Source: Lacrimispora algidixylanolytica
Lineage (GTDB): Bacteria; Bacillota; Clostridia; Lachnospirales; Lachnospiraceae
Assembly (NCBI RefSeq): GCF_003609635.1
Contig: NZ_MCIA01000031.1
Coordinates: 332,701 to 396,700 of the forward strand
Length of the DNA: 64,000 nucleotides
Direction: 5' to 3'
Shown here piece by piece: positions 43,794 to 53,685 of this stretch; the stretch's first letter is position 1; each line of letters starts with the position of its first letter. Below the pieces are notes generated by a model that did not search any database, was not told the origin of the DNA, and was given only the letters and a program-made list of their open reading frames with translations. The translations under genes were made by a program, and so were the position numbers.

Positions 43794-45536
43794 TTACTCT
43801 TCCACAATATAAGCATATTTGAATTCATATTTTCCGCCAAAAACAGGATACTGAAACCCTTTCAGACGGTTATTGATATAGCTATGTTTATCACGATAAA
43901 GGAGAGGTTTGATTGCTACATCTTCTTTGATTAAGATAGTTTCTGCTTCCTCATATAGTTTCAACCGTTTTTCGTTATCTTGTTCTTTTGCTAACTGGTC
44001 CAGGAGCTTATCGTAGGTTTCACTGGAATACTTACCATAATTGCTACTTCCACCGGTTCTAAAGATATCGATAAATGTCATAGGATCATTATAATCTGCT
44101 CCCCACACCTGCATGCACATGTCAAATTCACCAGCAACTTGTGCGGAATGTGCAAGGCCGAAGTCACCTACGATATTAAGATTTACCTTTATGCCTAAAT
44201 TATCTTGTATCCGTTGTACGACATATTGCTCAATGTCTTTTTCGATTGTTGATTCCCCATACCCTAAGAATTGAATCGTAATGGTGCTTAGGTTATCGGT
44301 ATCTTTTCCAAGTTCTTTTAATCCTTCATGAAATAACGCCTTTAATTTTTCCGGATTATTTGCGTATTCGCTATATTCTTCTTTAATTGGTTCTGGGACT
44401 TCCGTACGATATTCTTTATCCCCAACTTTAATATTTGGTGTCACAAGACCATAAGCTGCCGTGTATCTGCTATTATAAACAGAATCAATAAATGTCTGGC
44501 TATCCAATGTATATGCAATTGCTTTTCTCACCTTTGCATTCTGCATGAGACCGCTGGGACTTGACTCCTGTGTATTAAATGAAAAGAATTGGGAAGCAAC
44601 ATCTCCATTTGTATATAGCTGGCATTTGCCTTCACTTGCCGCCTGATCCCATTTTTTTAAATAATCACCGGAAGCTGCTACAAAATCTAATTGATCAGCT
44701 TCAAATAACTGGAACTGGGTGGCGGTTTCATCGATCTGTTGTAGATCGATCTCTTCTAAGTAAACATTTTCTGCATCCCAATATTCCGGATTTTTTACTA
44801 GAACAGTGCTCTGGCTGGCCGTGTATTCCTGCACCATATATGGTCCGCAAGATAAGATCTGCATTGCATCAGTCCCATATGTATCACCATATTTTTCAAT
44901 ATTGTCTACACGAATTGGATTAAACATGGTATAAGATAATTTGTCAGTAAAATAAGGTTCTGGTGCTTCCAGGGTAAATTTGAGCGTATAATCATCAACA
45001 GCTTCTACGCCTACTTCCTTAAAGTCACATTCACCATTGTAATACTTCTCTGCATTCTTAATGGGAAAAGTAAAAAAAGCATAGGGACATGCTAGATCTG
45101 CATTTAGCACTCTTTCTATCGTATCTTTATACTGGCTGGCAACCACTTCTACTCCATCCGACCATTTGTTTTTTCTTAAATGAAACGTATAGGTAAGACC
45201 ATCTTCTGAAACTTCATATTTTTCACAGCCGGCATTTTCCAGAACACCATGATTCTCTCTAAATAACCCTTCGCAAGTTGCTAAAAAAAAGGAACCAGAT
45301 TCTGAATCTCCAACCTGCGCGGTATCAAAGGTAATGACATGAAATTGCTGGCCATGTGCAATCTGCTCTGATGCAAGTGTCTCTCCATTAGGTCCCTTTT
45401 TTTCATTCTGTGATGTTTGCCCAGTAGCAGCAGTATCCCCACCTGCCGATTTACCAGCAGAACCGTTGCACCCAGCTAGGCTGGCTGCAAACAGTCCTGT
45501 TACAAGTAGCAGATTAAAAAACTTTTTTAATCTCAT
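43794..45536 (-). CDS. oppA: Oligopeptide ABC transporter substrate-binding lipoprotein OppA
   Basis: The 580-residue product has a lipoprotein signal (LKKFFNLLLVTGLFAASLAGC, Cys near residue 23) and the peptide-binding fold of family 5: YTFHLRKNKWSDGVEVVASQYKDTIERVL near residues 110-140, KVRKAIAYTLDSQTFIDSVY, and DFDMCMQVWGADYNDPMTFIDIF. I start at the ATG at 45536, with GGAGG 7 bases upstream; a longer frame begins before the ribosome site. Position first after pepF and before oppBCDF fits peptide capture. No strong promoter was seen in the 180-base gap before it. Confidence 0.93.
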   Translation of the reverse strand: MRLKKFFNLLLVTGLFAASLAGCNGSAGKSAGGDTAATGQTSQNEKKGPNGETLASEQIAHGQQFHVITFDTAQVGDSESGSFFLATCEGLFRENHGVLENAGCEKYEVSEDGLTYTFHLRKNKWSDGVEVVASQYKDTIERVLNADLACPYAFFTFPIKNAEKYYNGECDFKEVGVEAVDDYTLKFTLEAPEPYFTDKLSYTMFNPIRVDNIEKYGDTYGTDAMQILSCGPYMVQEYTASQSTVLVKNPEYWDAENVYLEEIDLQQIDETATQFQLFEADQLDFVAASGDYLKKWDQAASEGKCQLYTNGDVASQFFSFNTQESSPSGLMQNAKVRKAIAYTLDSQTFIDSVYNSRYTAAYGLVTPNIKVGDKEYRTEVPEPIKEEYSEYANNPEKLKALFHEGLKELGKDTDNLSTITIQFLGYGESTIEKDIEQYVVQRIQDNLGIKVNLNIVGDFGLAHSAQVAGEFDMCMQVWGADYNDPMTFIDIFRTGGSSNYGKYSSETYDKLLDQLAKEQDNEKRLKLYEEAETILIKEDVAIKPLLYRDKHSYINNRLKGFQYPVFGGKYEFKYAYIVEE

Positions 45537-45716
45537 TGACATTCCTCCCTTTCTCTTCACTTTTAAATCATATGTGATACATAAAACTTGTATTACCATA
45601 TTGCTTTATAAGTGACTATGGAAAGAAAATTATCTCTTTTATTCCTTTTCCTACTCCCCCTCCTTAATTATTTATAGTTTTAACGATTCACTGACTGCTT
45701 TTCGCACACTGTACGA

Positions 45717-47399
45717 TTATGATAGATCAATATATGACGTTTCCAGTTTCTCAACGATTTTCTTCACACATCCATCATCAAACGGACTGTCTAAGCCTAC
45801 TTCTTTCAACATATTCGTAAAGAAATCACTGGCTGATAACGTACAAAGTTTTAAGTAGCTGTTCCATGCCTCCTGGTAATTTTCATCCATTCTTATTTTG
45901 AACTGGAATGCACAAATCTGTGCAATACAGTAATCAATATAGTAGAAGGGATCATCATAAATGTGAGGTTGCTTTTGCCAAAATCCCCCTTTTTCAAAGT
46001 ATGGAAATCCTGTATAATCCAAATGAGGTCGATATTCCTTTTCTAACTGCTTCCAGGCATTGTGTCTTTCTAAAGGAGTCATCTCAGGATTTTCATACAC
46101 GATATGCTGAAATTCATCTACCATACATCCATAAGGAATAAATGTGGCGGCTTCTTCCAAGTGCATAGAAAGGTAATCCTCCGTTCGGTCCCCAAAGAAT
46201 TTATCCATCCAAGGTTCTGTAAAAAATTCCATTGACATGGAGTGAATCTCTGCTGTTTCCATGGTGATATCCGCATGCTCTTTGATTGGATCCTTTCCCG
46301 AGAGATAACCTTGGAACGCGTGACCGCATTCATGAGTGATTACATTGATATCCCCACTTGTTCCATTAAAATTTGCAAAAATAAAAGGGGAACCGTAATC
46401 AGGAAGGTAAGTCATGTAACCTCCCGCCCGTTTTTTCTTTCTGCCCAACACATCAAACAATTCATGATCTGACATAAAATCAAAAAACTCTTTGGTTTCT
46501 TTTGAAAGTTCTCCATACATACTCTGAGCACGATTCATAATTTCTTCTGGAGTGCCAATTGGATCTGGATTACCATTTGCAAAATAAACATTTTCATCTT
46601 TGCAAGATAATTTTTCTATGCCTAATCGTTTTTTTCTTTGTTCGTGAAGTTTTTCTGCAAATGGTACAAAATATTCCTTTACCTGTTTTCTGAAATTCTC
46701 TACCATATCTTTGCCATAGCAATTTCTCATGACACGATAGTAACCTAATTCTACAAAATTATCATAACCTAACTCTTTTGCCTGTTTGGTGCGATTTTTT
46801 ACTAACTGGTCATAGATAGAATCAAGTTCCTCTCCGTTGGCTTCAAAAAAGGCACTGTATTTTGCATACGCTTTTTGCCGTACTTCTCTGTCCTTATGGG
46901 TTAAATATTTTCTTAATAAAGAAAGGTTAAGTGTTTCCCCCTCCCAATCGATTTCTGCACTGGCGATTAGCTTATCGTATGCCGTTGTCAGCATATTTTC
47001 TTTCTGCTTAAGGGGGATCAGCTTTTTATCAAAGGATTTTATATGAAGCTCAATATTTTTAAATGCTACCGTTCCTATCTTTTCTTCCAAATAAGATCGA
47101 TATGGAGATTCATACATCTGTCGTGCATACATAACATTCATTTCAATGATTTCAGGCTCTATTTCATCGTAATAATTTTGTTCTGCTTCATAAAAATCAT
47201 CTGCAGTATCAATATCATGTCTGATTTTTGCAATTGTTATCATGGTATCGATTTCACCACTAATTTTATAATACTTTTTATGAACTTCAAATTGCGCTTC
47301 CCCACTTTTTGCATTTGCAAATTCCTTCATAAGCGCTTCAAATTGAACCTTTTTCTCTTTTAAATCTACTCTTTCATAAGGCATTTCTTTAAACTTCAT
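45717..47399 (-). CDS. pepF: M3-family oligoendopeptidase F
   Basis: The 560-residue cytoplasmic zinc peptidase has the HECGHAFQGY motif (His354, Glu355, His358 by position) and the second ligand region ITMETAEIHSMSMEF with Glu. Long helices give the closed clam shape, and a PDYGSPFIFANFNGTSGD segment lines the channel. It cuts oligopeptides of about 6-20 residues. Being directly upstream of oppABCDF it presumably trims imported peptides. TTGGAGGATTAAA precedes ATG 47399. Confidence 0.94.
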   Translation of the reverse strand: MKFKEMPYERVDLKEKKVQFEALMKEFANAKSGEAQFEVHKKYYKISGEIDTMITIAKIRHDIDTADDFYEAEQNYYDEIEPEIIEMNVMYARQMYESPYRSYLEEKIGTVAFKNIELHIKSFDKKLIPLKQKENMLTTAYDKLIASAEIDWEGETLNLSLLRKYLTHKDREVRQKAYAKYSAFFEANGEELDSIYDQLVKNRTKQAKELGYDNFVELGYYRVMRNCYGKDMVENFRKQVKEYFVPFAEKLHEQRKKRLGIEKLSCKDENVYFANGNPDPIGTPEEIMNRAQSMYGELSKETKEFFDFMSDHELFDVLGRKKKRAGGYMTYLPDYGSPFIFANFNGTSGDINVITHECGHAFQGYLSGKDPIKEHADITMETAEIHSMSMEFFTEPWMDKFFGDRTEDYLSMHLEEAATFIPYGCMVDEFQHIVYENPEMTPLERHNAWKQLEKEYRPHLDYTGFPYFEKGGFWQKQPHIYDDPFYYIDYCIAQICAFQFKIRMDENYQEAWNSYLKLCTLSASDFFTNMLKEVGLDSPFDDGCVKKIVEKLETSYIDLS

Positions 47400-47412
47400 T
47401 TTAATCCTCCAA

Positions 47413-47463
47413 TCATATACTTTTTGTTATTTCTAATAAATAATTAACAGCCTCTTTCTTCAT
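47413..47463 (-). CDS. Possible 16-residue small ORF overlapping the GGDEF-HD-GYP stop
   Basis: ATG 47463 forms an ATGA overlap with the TGA of the upstream signalling gene, with GGAGGGGG 4 bases before it, and reads MKKEAVNYLLEITKSI before a stop 13 bases ahead of the pepF ATG. The strong ribosome site ahead of the overlap and its place just before pepF make it worth keeping, but such a short frame could be chance. Confidence 0.35.
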   Translation of the reverse strand: MKKEAVNYLLEITKSI

Positions 47464-50036
47464 TTGACCCCCTCCAAAGACTGACGCAAAACCATATCAA
47501 CAAACACTCGAACCACCGCCTCATCAAACTGTGTTCCCGCATTTTTAATAAGTTCTCTTACCGCGTCTTCCTGACTCCACTTTTTATGATATCCTCTTGG
47601 ATTTCTCATGGTATCGTAGGCATCTGCCACGCTTAAAATCCTTGCTGGGAGTGGAATGTCCTCACCAGATATGCCTTGGGGGTAACCTTCCCCATCCATT
47701 CGTTCGTGGTGACTTAAAACGTATTGTGCCGCCTGTGCAAATTCAGCCGAAGATTTCAGTATCTGATAGCCTTTTTCCGGGTGGCGTCTGAATTGGATCC
47801 ATTCCTCTTCTGTCATAGGCTCCATCTTAGAAATAATATGTTTATCCAGCCCTATTTTACCAATATCGTGATAAAATCCTGCCACCGTGACATGGTGTAT
47901 GATATCCTCGCCGAGCTCCATGGCAATTGCCAGTTCTTTGCATAACTCACTGACTCTCCGATTATGGGTCTCTTCCTCCTGATTATCATGAAACAAAGTG
48001 TCTGTAATAATCTGAATCGTCTGGTTTCTCATGGAAATACTTTCTTTTAGCTTTTGCTGATACATAGCATTCTCTGCCTCGCTGAATATATAATATATAT
48101 CTTGATCTGCCATAGTTTTTGTTGCTGATCCAAAAGATACCGAGAGAATCCCGTTTTCAACCTTCTCCTTAGCCATAGCTGTTTTCATACGACTTATCAT
48201 TTCCTCAGCCTCTTCCTTGCTGGTTCTTGATAGAAGAAAAACGAATTCATCGCCTCCTATTCTTGCAATGATATCTCCACACCTGCTATTTTGATGAAAG
48301 ATTTCCACAGTACGTTTTAACAGCAAGTCCCCTATCATATGACCAAAAGCATCGTTGGTGAGTTTCAAGCCATTGACATCAGCCAAAATCATGGTAATGG
48401 GGAGATTGTTTTTTGTATCCATTCGCCTAAGTTCTTCTTCATAGTAACGACGATTGTAAAGGCCGGTAAGCTGGTCGTGATAGCTTAAATAAAGGACCTC
48501 CTGCTGAGCATACTTACGTTCCTCAATGTTACGGCTGGAACTGACAATCTCTACCTCCATCTTATCATTATAACGATTTTTAGAGGACATCTCTGTCCAA
48601 ATCCGTTTCCCGTCCATATGGATATTTTGCAATTCAATGGTATAAGTGTTGCTCTCTTCCGGATGGGCCATAAATTCCTTTATGTTCTGAATCAATATTT
48701 GCTTTGTCTTCAAACGAAACTCATTGGGTACCAGTTCTACCGGATTCATTTCCATAAGCTCTTCTGGATGATATCCAAGAAAGTGAAATATGGAGGGGCT
48801 TACATAGGTCAATTTTAACTGATCGAAATTATAAATCCATGTAACATCAGAAGAAAAACCCATAATCATTCGAAGCTTTTCTTCACTTGCTCTCAATGCA
48901 TCTTCTACTTTCTTTTGTTCTGTGATATCAACCAGAAAATATTCAATGGCAGGTTTGTCCAACCATTTTGCCCAAACACCATTTACCTCCACCCATACAA
49001 TACTACCATCTTTGCAAACAACCCTGTACTGTGGCTTTTTCTCCGGTTCTTCTCCTGATAAGCGCTCATAGTAAACTTTCTTCGCCTTTGGACGATCCTC
49101 CTCATGAACAAGATCTAGAAAAGGCTTATCAAACAACTCCTCCTTGGAATATCCTAACAAGTTTGAAAACATTGGATTATTGATTTGTATCTTGCTGTTT
49201 TGCACGATCAAAATACATTCAGAGGCGTATTCAAAGATAGAGCGGAATTTTTCTTCACTTTCCATTAAAGCTTTCTCTGCCTGTCTTCGCTGCGTGATAT
49301 CATATTGAGCTAAAAGAATGCAGACCTTGCCCTGATATTGAAATAACATACCAATGCCAATCGCCCAAAATACTTTCCCAGACGGCATTTTTAAGTTCAT
49401 TTCATAATCCCTGATAAGTCCTGTTACTTTCACTGCCTCTACAAAGTGAATCCACTCCTTAGACTCCTCCCAATAAGGAATTACACTTTGTCCATAATAG
49501 GTTGCTTCCTCCAATTCATAAAGCGCCTGACCTGACGGATTGATATAGAGAAACGTTCCATCTAACTGAACCATGCCTAGGCAAAAAGGTAGATTTTCAA
49601 TAATAAAATGAAACTCCAGATCCCTTTCCCTCAAAATTTCCATCAACTGGTCACGTTCTTCTACTTGTTTTCTTTCTTTAGAGATGTCTATGAAATTAAC
49701 AACAAAATAATATAGCTCCGGTGAATATACATAGACCCGATACCAGCGGTCTAAAACTTCAGAATATCTTTCATATTCTTCCATTCCTCCATCTAGAGCT
49801 ACCTTGCCATAAACCTTGATCCAATCAAAGGAATCTCCTTGTATGTTTGGCATAGCTTCTGTAACTTTCTTTCCAATCATATTTTCCCGTTTCATGCCGC
49901 TCATTTCTTCAAAAGCAGAATTCACATCCAGAAAAACATAATCACAGGGAGTACCTGCCTCATTTAAAATAATTTTGTGGTATGCGTATGCCATGGGTGA
50001 GTTTTTTACAATCGATTCGAAAAACATTTCATCCAT
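47460..50036 (-). CDS. Multi-PAS / GGDEF / HD-GYP signalling protein
   Basis: The 858-residue protein seems cytoplasmic (no clear transmembrane helix). It has four PAS domains (about 5-120, 135-255, 265-380, 390-510), with typical WVEVNGVW and FRSIFEYASECILIVQN segments. A GGDEF domain (about 515-670) holds RIGGDEFVFLL near 590 with the catalytic motif intact. An HD-GYP domain (about 690-850) has HDIGKIGL near 720 and HHERMDGEGYPQG near 780. It could make and degrade cyclic dinucleotides in response to PAS-sensed signals. The order and intact motifs are seen; the signal is unknown. Confidence 0.9.
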   Translation of the reverse strand: MDEMFFESIVKNSPMAYAYHKIILNEAGTPCDYVFLDVNSAFEEMSGMKRENMIGKKVTEAMPNIQGDSFDWIKVYGKVALDGGMEEYERYSEVLDRWYRVYVYSPELYYFVVNFIDISKERKQVEERDQLMEILRERDLEFHFIIENLPFCLGMVQLDGTFLYINPSGQALYELEEATYYGQSVIPYWEESKEWIHFVEAVKVTGLIRDYEMNLKMPSGKVFWAIGIGMLFQYQGKVCILLAQYDITQRRQAEKALMESEEKFRSIFEYASECILIVQNSKIQINNPMFSNLLGYSKEELFDKPFLDLVHEEDRPKAKKVYYERLSGEEPEKKPQYRVVCKDGSIVWVEVNGVWAKWLDKPAIEYFLVDITEQKKVEDALRASEEKLRMIMGFSSDVTWIYNFDQLKLTYVSPSIFHFLGYHPEELMEMNPVELVPNEFRLKTKQILIQNIKEFMAHPEESNTYTIELQNIHMDGKRIWTEMSSKNRYNDKMEVEIVSSSRNIEERKYAQQEVLYLSYHDQLTGLYNRRYYEEELRRMDTKNNLPITMILADVNGLKLTNDAFGHMIGDLLLKRTVEIFHQNSRCGDIIARIGGDEFVFLLSRTSKEEAEEMISRMKTAMAKEKVENGILSVSFGSATKTMADQDIYYIFSEAENAMYQQKLKESISMRNQTIQIITDTLFHDNQEEETHNRRVSELCKELAIAMELGEDIIHHVTVAGFYHDIGKIGLDKHIISKMEPMTEEEWIQFRRHPEKGYQILKSSAEFAQAAQYVLSHHERMDGEGYPQGISGEDIPLPARILSVADAYDTMRNPRGYHKKWSQEDAVRELIKNAGTQFDEAVVRVFVDMVLRQSLEGVK

Positions 50037-50067
50037 ACTATTCCTCCTCAGCTAACGTAGTTCAATA

Positions 50068-50181
50068 TCATGCGGGCGCTGCATTATCATAGGCCAAAGA
50101 ATTTATTTTCCTTTTAGCCTGCAGCTTTTTAGACCAGGAATATGAATCGATCATGCGCAGGATCTTTTTTATTTTACTCAT
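50068..50181 (-). CDS. Possible 37-residue basic small ORF
   Basis: From ATG 50181 the frame reads MSKIKKILRMIDSYSWSKKL and ends INSLAYDNAAPA at a stop 31 bases before the signalling gene. It is Lys-rich and plausible, but a TATAAT sits over the ATG and the ribosome site is poor, so the same bases may be promoter rather than gene. I do not recognise it. Confidence 0.22.
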   Translation of the reverse strand: MSKIKKILRMIDSYSWSKKLQAKRKINSLAYDNAAPA

Positions 50182-50245
50182 TATATCATTCTTTATTTCA
50201 GAAAAAAACTTGATTTGTAAGGAATTTTTTTATTTACAAAGAAAG

Positions 50246-50288
50246 AAGCCTCTACACCATATGGTAACGTTACCTTGGTGAAGAAGCT
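50246..50288 (-). terminator. Hairpin terminator of the GH18 gene
   Basis: On the minus strand AAGC-TT-CT-T-CACCA pairs with TGGTG-T-AG-A-GGCTT around an inner palindrome GGTAACGTTACC, followed by CTTTCTTTG, 19 bases after the stop. Confidence 0.55.
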
Positions 50289-50306
50289 TACATTATTTTT
50301 TATCTA

Positions 50307-51524
50307 TTATTGATTTAAATTACGGTTTAAGGTGCCAAGGAGCTCTCCCGATGGGTCCTGGCTCAGTTCCCAAATCATAGCACCTCCAAGGTTCTTGGAT
50401 TTGATAAATTCCGATTTATAACCAATGGATTCCCCATCCTCATAACTTATAAAAATAGTACCGTTAAAGAGCCAGGGAACTTTAGACTCAGAATGGACAA
50501 ATCGGGTATAGCCTGGTTTATTTATGTAATTTTTCATGATATCCTGGTAGCTTATGGAACTGGCACCTCCGAACCTCTGGTATAAACCACGGTTAGAATC
50601 AGGAACGGAAGAATATAAGTATCCGTAAAATGGTATACCCAAAACTAGCTTTTCTCTAGGAAATGATGCATTTATCCAGGTATCCACTGCCTGTTCCACA
50701 CTTGTTTTATACTGAGGGGAAGAATCTTGGTTGGCATAAAGAGGAGCCAGTAAATCCGTATGAGTATCCCAATGTCCATGAAGATCGTAAGTCATAAGGT
50801 TGACAAAATCCAGATATGGAGCAATTTTTGTAAGCTCTACTTTGTTTATATAAGACTTATCCGCGCCCCCTGCAATGGTAAGCAAGTAATGCTTTTGATC
50901 CCGGGCACCTTTTTCAACTAGCTTTTCCCTTATCTTCTTAAGGAGCAAAGTGAAATTTTGTTTATCTTCTGGGCGTTTTCCATTGGTATTAAGTCCTCCT
51001 GATACTGGATATTCCCAGTCTAAATCTACGCCATCAAATCCATATGTAGTAATGAAATCCACACAACTATCCGCAAAAACAGTTCTGCTCTCTTCCGTTA
51101 GGGCAGCATCAGAAAATCTCCCGGACCAATTCCAGCCACCTACTGAAATCAAAGTTTTCAGTTCTGGATTTGACTGTTTTAAGGTATTTAATAGCCTGAT
51201 ATTTTCTGGATCCACATCTGGATATCCCAGAGTCACCTTTAAATCAGTGCTGATATTTGCAAAGGCATAATTGATATGAGTTAATTTAGTAGCATCAATC
51301 TGATTGGGATAATAACGGGAATAGGCAGACCAAGCCGCATAATAACCCACCAGTTTATTGCTTTTAACAGCATTTTCCTCCTGTGGTTGTGCCGGTTGAG
51401 AGGTTTCTGTCGTTTTTGTTGTTTCATTTTCAGCAAATACATCCTTATGGCTTTGAAAGCCGAAAAGAGCAAGCGTAAAAATGGATAAACCTAAAAGCGT
51501 TGTTCTTATAACAGATTTTTTCAT
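50307..51524 (-). CDS. GH18-family glycosidase (chitinase-like), secreted
   Basis: The 405-residue product has a signal peptide (TTLLGLSIFTLALFGFQ) and a Thr/Glu-rich linker. The GH18 barrel starts KLVGYYAAWSAYSRYYPNQI and has the catalytic motif DGVDLDWEYP near residues 163-172 (DxxDxDxE, with Glu about 170). MTYDLHGHWD is the second conserved segment, and the C-terminal SLGGAMIWELSQD-like part reads KNLGGAMIWELSQDPSG. It should hydrolyse chitin or related beta-1,4-GlcNAc chains. I choose ATG 51524 with AAGGAC 8 bases upstream. No separate chitin-binding module is seen. Confidence 0.88.
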   Translation of the reverse strand: MKKSVIRTTLLGLSIFTLALFGFQSHKDVFAENETTKTTETSQPAQPQEENAVKSNKLVGYYAAWSAYSRYYPNQIDATKLTHINYAFANISTDLKVTLGYPDVDPENIRLLNTLKQSNPELKTLISVGGWNWSGRFSDAALTEESRTVFADSCVDFITTYGFDGVDLDWEYPVSGGLNTNGKRPEDKQNFTLLLKKIREKLVEKGARDQKHYLLTIAGGADKSYINKVELTKIAPYLDFVNLMTYDLHGHWDTHTDLLAPLYANQDSSPQYKTSVEQAVDTWINASFPREKLVLGIPFYGYLYSSVPDSNRGLYQRFGGASSISYQDIMKNYINKPGYTRFVHSESKVPWLFNGTIFISYEDGESIGYKSEFIKSKNLGGAMIWELSQDPSGELLGTLNRNLNQ

Positions 51525-51654
51525 TTGATTGTCCTTCTCCATTCCAATTTTTTCAAGTATAACATGATGGTTATTCCTTGAATAGAACGCAAAAACTGGC
51601 ACAGATGCCTAATATTGGTAATAGGCTTTCAAAGAAAAAGGTTCCAGGAAACTC

Positions 51655-52761
51655 CTAAAAGGGAGCGGTCTTAATACATCCATTCAGTGCTTCTTTGATT
51701 TGATTTTCCTTTAGATCCTTACCTATAAAAACAATCTGATTGTTCCGATCCCCCCAAAGCTCATCCCACTCTTCCATTAATTCTGGGTAGTCTCTTAAGC
51801 TTTCTTCCTGCTCCTCTTTGGTGCCAGCCGCAATCCAGGAAGAGATCGGTGTGATGGCAATGCTACTTCCTGCCTGTTCAAATAAAACCGCCTGATCTGG
51901 CTCCTGATAAAACCATAGGTAGCCTTTTGCCCTTATGATATCCTTTGGATAAGAGGTCTCGATCCAGTCGTAAAACAGGGCATTGTCAAAAGGTTCTCTC
52001 CGTTCATAGACAAAGGAACTAATACCATAATCCTGATGCTCCTTACCAGCTTCATGACGGAGCAAAGCTTTTGATAAAGCGCTGGAACTACTTAAACGAT
52101 CGTAATCATATAACTTCCGGTTAAAGATCTTCGAGGTGGGCACCTGGCTGTTGGTCGTTTGAATTAATTCTGCCTCCGGAGATAAGGTTCTTATCACCGC
52201 TTCCACTCGCTCTATCTCTTCCTCTGAGAGCAGATCACATTTATTTAAGATGATAATATTACTGAACTCAATCTGCTCCATAACAAGATTGATTACGTCC
52301 TCATCTTCCTCTTTTGAACTACTTTTGCCTGCTTCCAGCTCCTCTACAAATTCCGAACAAATCCGGTTGCCATCGGCTACCGATACGATGCAGTCAATAA
52401 AGGCAGGGAAATCCTCTCCCTCCTCTTCAAATGCATCGGCTATGCTCATAGGACTGCTGACCCCAGAAGCTTCCACGATAATTCCATCAATCTGATCATT
52501 TTGGGCTATCTTCTTTATCTCACTGATAAAATCTTCCCGTAAGCTGCAGCAAATACAACCGTTGGTCAGTTCCAGCACCTGATTCTCTTGACCTAAGCCT
52601 TCCTGCTGACGAATGAGTCTGGCGTCTAAATTGACCGCCCCCATATCATTAACGATCACGGCAAGGCGCTGCCCTCTCTCCTGCTCCAAAATATGATTGA
52701 GAAGTGTGGTTTTTCCGGCTCCCAGATAGCCGCTTAATAAGGTAACCGGTTTTTTTATCAT
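51655..52761 (-). CDS. G3E-family (COG0523, CobW/YciC-like) GTPase, presumed zinc metallochaperone
   Basis: The 368-residue protein has P-loop SGYLGAGKTTLLNHIL near residue 10, the metal motif GCICCSLR (CxCC) near 65, ASGVSSP and NKCDLL nucleotide motifs, and a C-terminal CobW_C domain (about 240-368) with YGISSFVYERREPFDNALFYDWI. Zinc-induced relatives (YciC/ZigA) are thought to hand zinc to client enzymes. It is the last gene of the zinc operon, 27 bases after the YcgQ-like gene. ATG 52761 has AAGGAAAG upstream; alternative Met codons further up lack a site. Confidence 0.9.
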   Translation of the reverse strand: MIKKPVTLLSGYLGAGKTTLLNHILEQERGQRLAVIVNDMGAVNLDARLIRQQEGLGQENQVLELTNGCICCSLREDFISEIKKIAQNDQIDGIIVEASGVSSPMSIADAFEEEGEDFPAFIDCIVSVADGNRICSEFVEELEAGKSSSKEEDEDVINLVMEQIEFSNIIILNKCDLLSEEEIERVEAVIRTLSPEAELIQTTNSQVPTSKIFNRKLYDYDRLSSSSALSKALLRHEAGKEHQDYGISSFVYERREPFDNALFYDWIETSYPKDIIRAKGYLWFYQEPDQAVLFEQAGSSIAITPISSWIAAGTKEEQEESLRDYPELMEEWDELWGDRNNQIVFIGKDLKENQIKEALNGCIKTAPF

Positions 52762-52788
52762 AGTTTCTTTCCTTTCCATACTCAAGTT

Positions 52789-53685
52789 TTAATAAAAGGG
52801 ATAAACGTACTCCTCCAAAGGCTTTTCGGCAGTCTCCATCTTTTCTGCTTTTAAAACTGCATATCCGTCCTCTACCTTTAGTGTTCCAGTCACTGTAATC
52901 CAGTCATTTTCCTTTGCGGTAAGACTTCCTTTGTATTCCGTAATCAATCCCATAGGGGATAAATCTGCTGAACAGCACCACATGGATAACCGAACTAGGG
53001 CAAACTCATTCTCTTTTTTCTCTTCCAAATCTAGATAGACGAACCCTTTCATGGTTACAGTATAACCATCATATTTTTCTGGATTCGTGCCAAATTCGGT
53101 GACCCATGGACTAAAATCTTCATCGGATATGGTAATCGTCTTTGCTTCTTGATCCAGTCCATTAAGCCCAGGGGGAAGTGCCCTTGCCTGATTATCAGAC
53201 GAAGTTCCCACCTCCTGATCCTGGCTTTCTTCCAAAGCTTCCTCTGGTTTCTCCAGGTCGTCTTGTGCATAGTAAGCATACTCCTCCGGGGACTGGACGG
53301 TTTCCTCCGGGGACTGGACCGTTTCCTCTGGCTTAATTCCACTTCCGCCCGAAGGAGCCGTAAGATTGGAGCCAGAGACGCTCTTTACCATAGCACCTGC
53401 CGCTAAAGAGGAAGGGGGAACTGCAAGTAGTAATATAGGGATGATAAGAACCAGACACCTCTTTACCCTGCTTTTGTACTTGGGCCGAAGGATGTTCTTT
53501 CCGTTGACCCCCGCCCAGAAAAGCATCAGAACAGATAACCCAATTAAATAAGGCTTCATTCTTGGGGTAACATAACTAAGATAAGCTCCCGTCAAGGTAA
53601 GACGAAGCAACATAACACCGAAAATCAAATAGCACAAGGATTCTACCAGTGCCTCTAGGTTCATACCTTTTCCGCGTAATCTCAT
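52789..53685 (-). CDS. YcgQ-like membrane protein (TIGR03943/DUF1980)
   Basis: The 298-residue protein has three N-terminal membrane helices (LIFGVMLLRLTLTGAYL, PYLIGLSVLMLFWAG, LVLIIPILLLAVPPS), an Ala/Gly/Pro/Glu-rich spacer, and an extracytoplasmic beta-domain: WVTEFGTNPEKYDGYTVTMKGFVYLD, SMWCCSADLSPMGL and DWITVTGTLKVEDGYAVLKAEKM. The tandem Cys in SMWCCSAD is the conserved site. In Bacillus a related pair (ycgR-ycgQ) is Zur-controlled. Its ATG overlaps the fusion gene stop; GGAGG is 8 bases before it. It is presumed to be the partner of the permease half of that fusion. Confidence 0.78.
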   Translation of the reverse strand: MRLRGKGMNLEALVESLCYLIFGVMLLRLTLTGAYLSYVTPRMKPYLIGLSVLMLFWAGVNGKNILRPKYKSRVKRCLVLIIPILLLAVPPSSLAAGAMVKSVSGSNLTAPSGGSGIKPEETVQSPEETVQSPEEYAYYAQDDLEKPEEALEESQDQEVGTSSDNQARALPPGLNGLDQEAKTITISDEDFSPWVTEFGTNPEKYDGYTVTMKGFVYLDLEEKKENEFALVRLSMWCCSADLSPMGLITEYKGSLTAKENDWITVTGTLKVEDGYAVLKAEKMETAEKPLEEYVYPFY

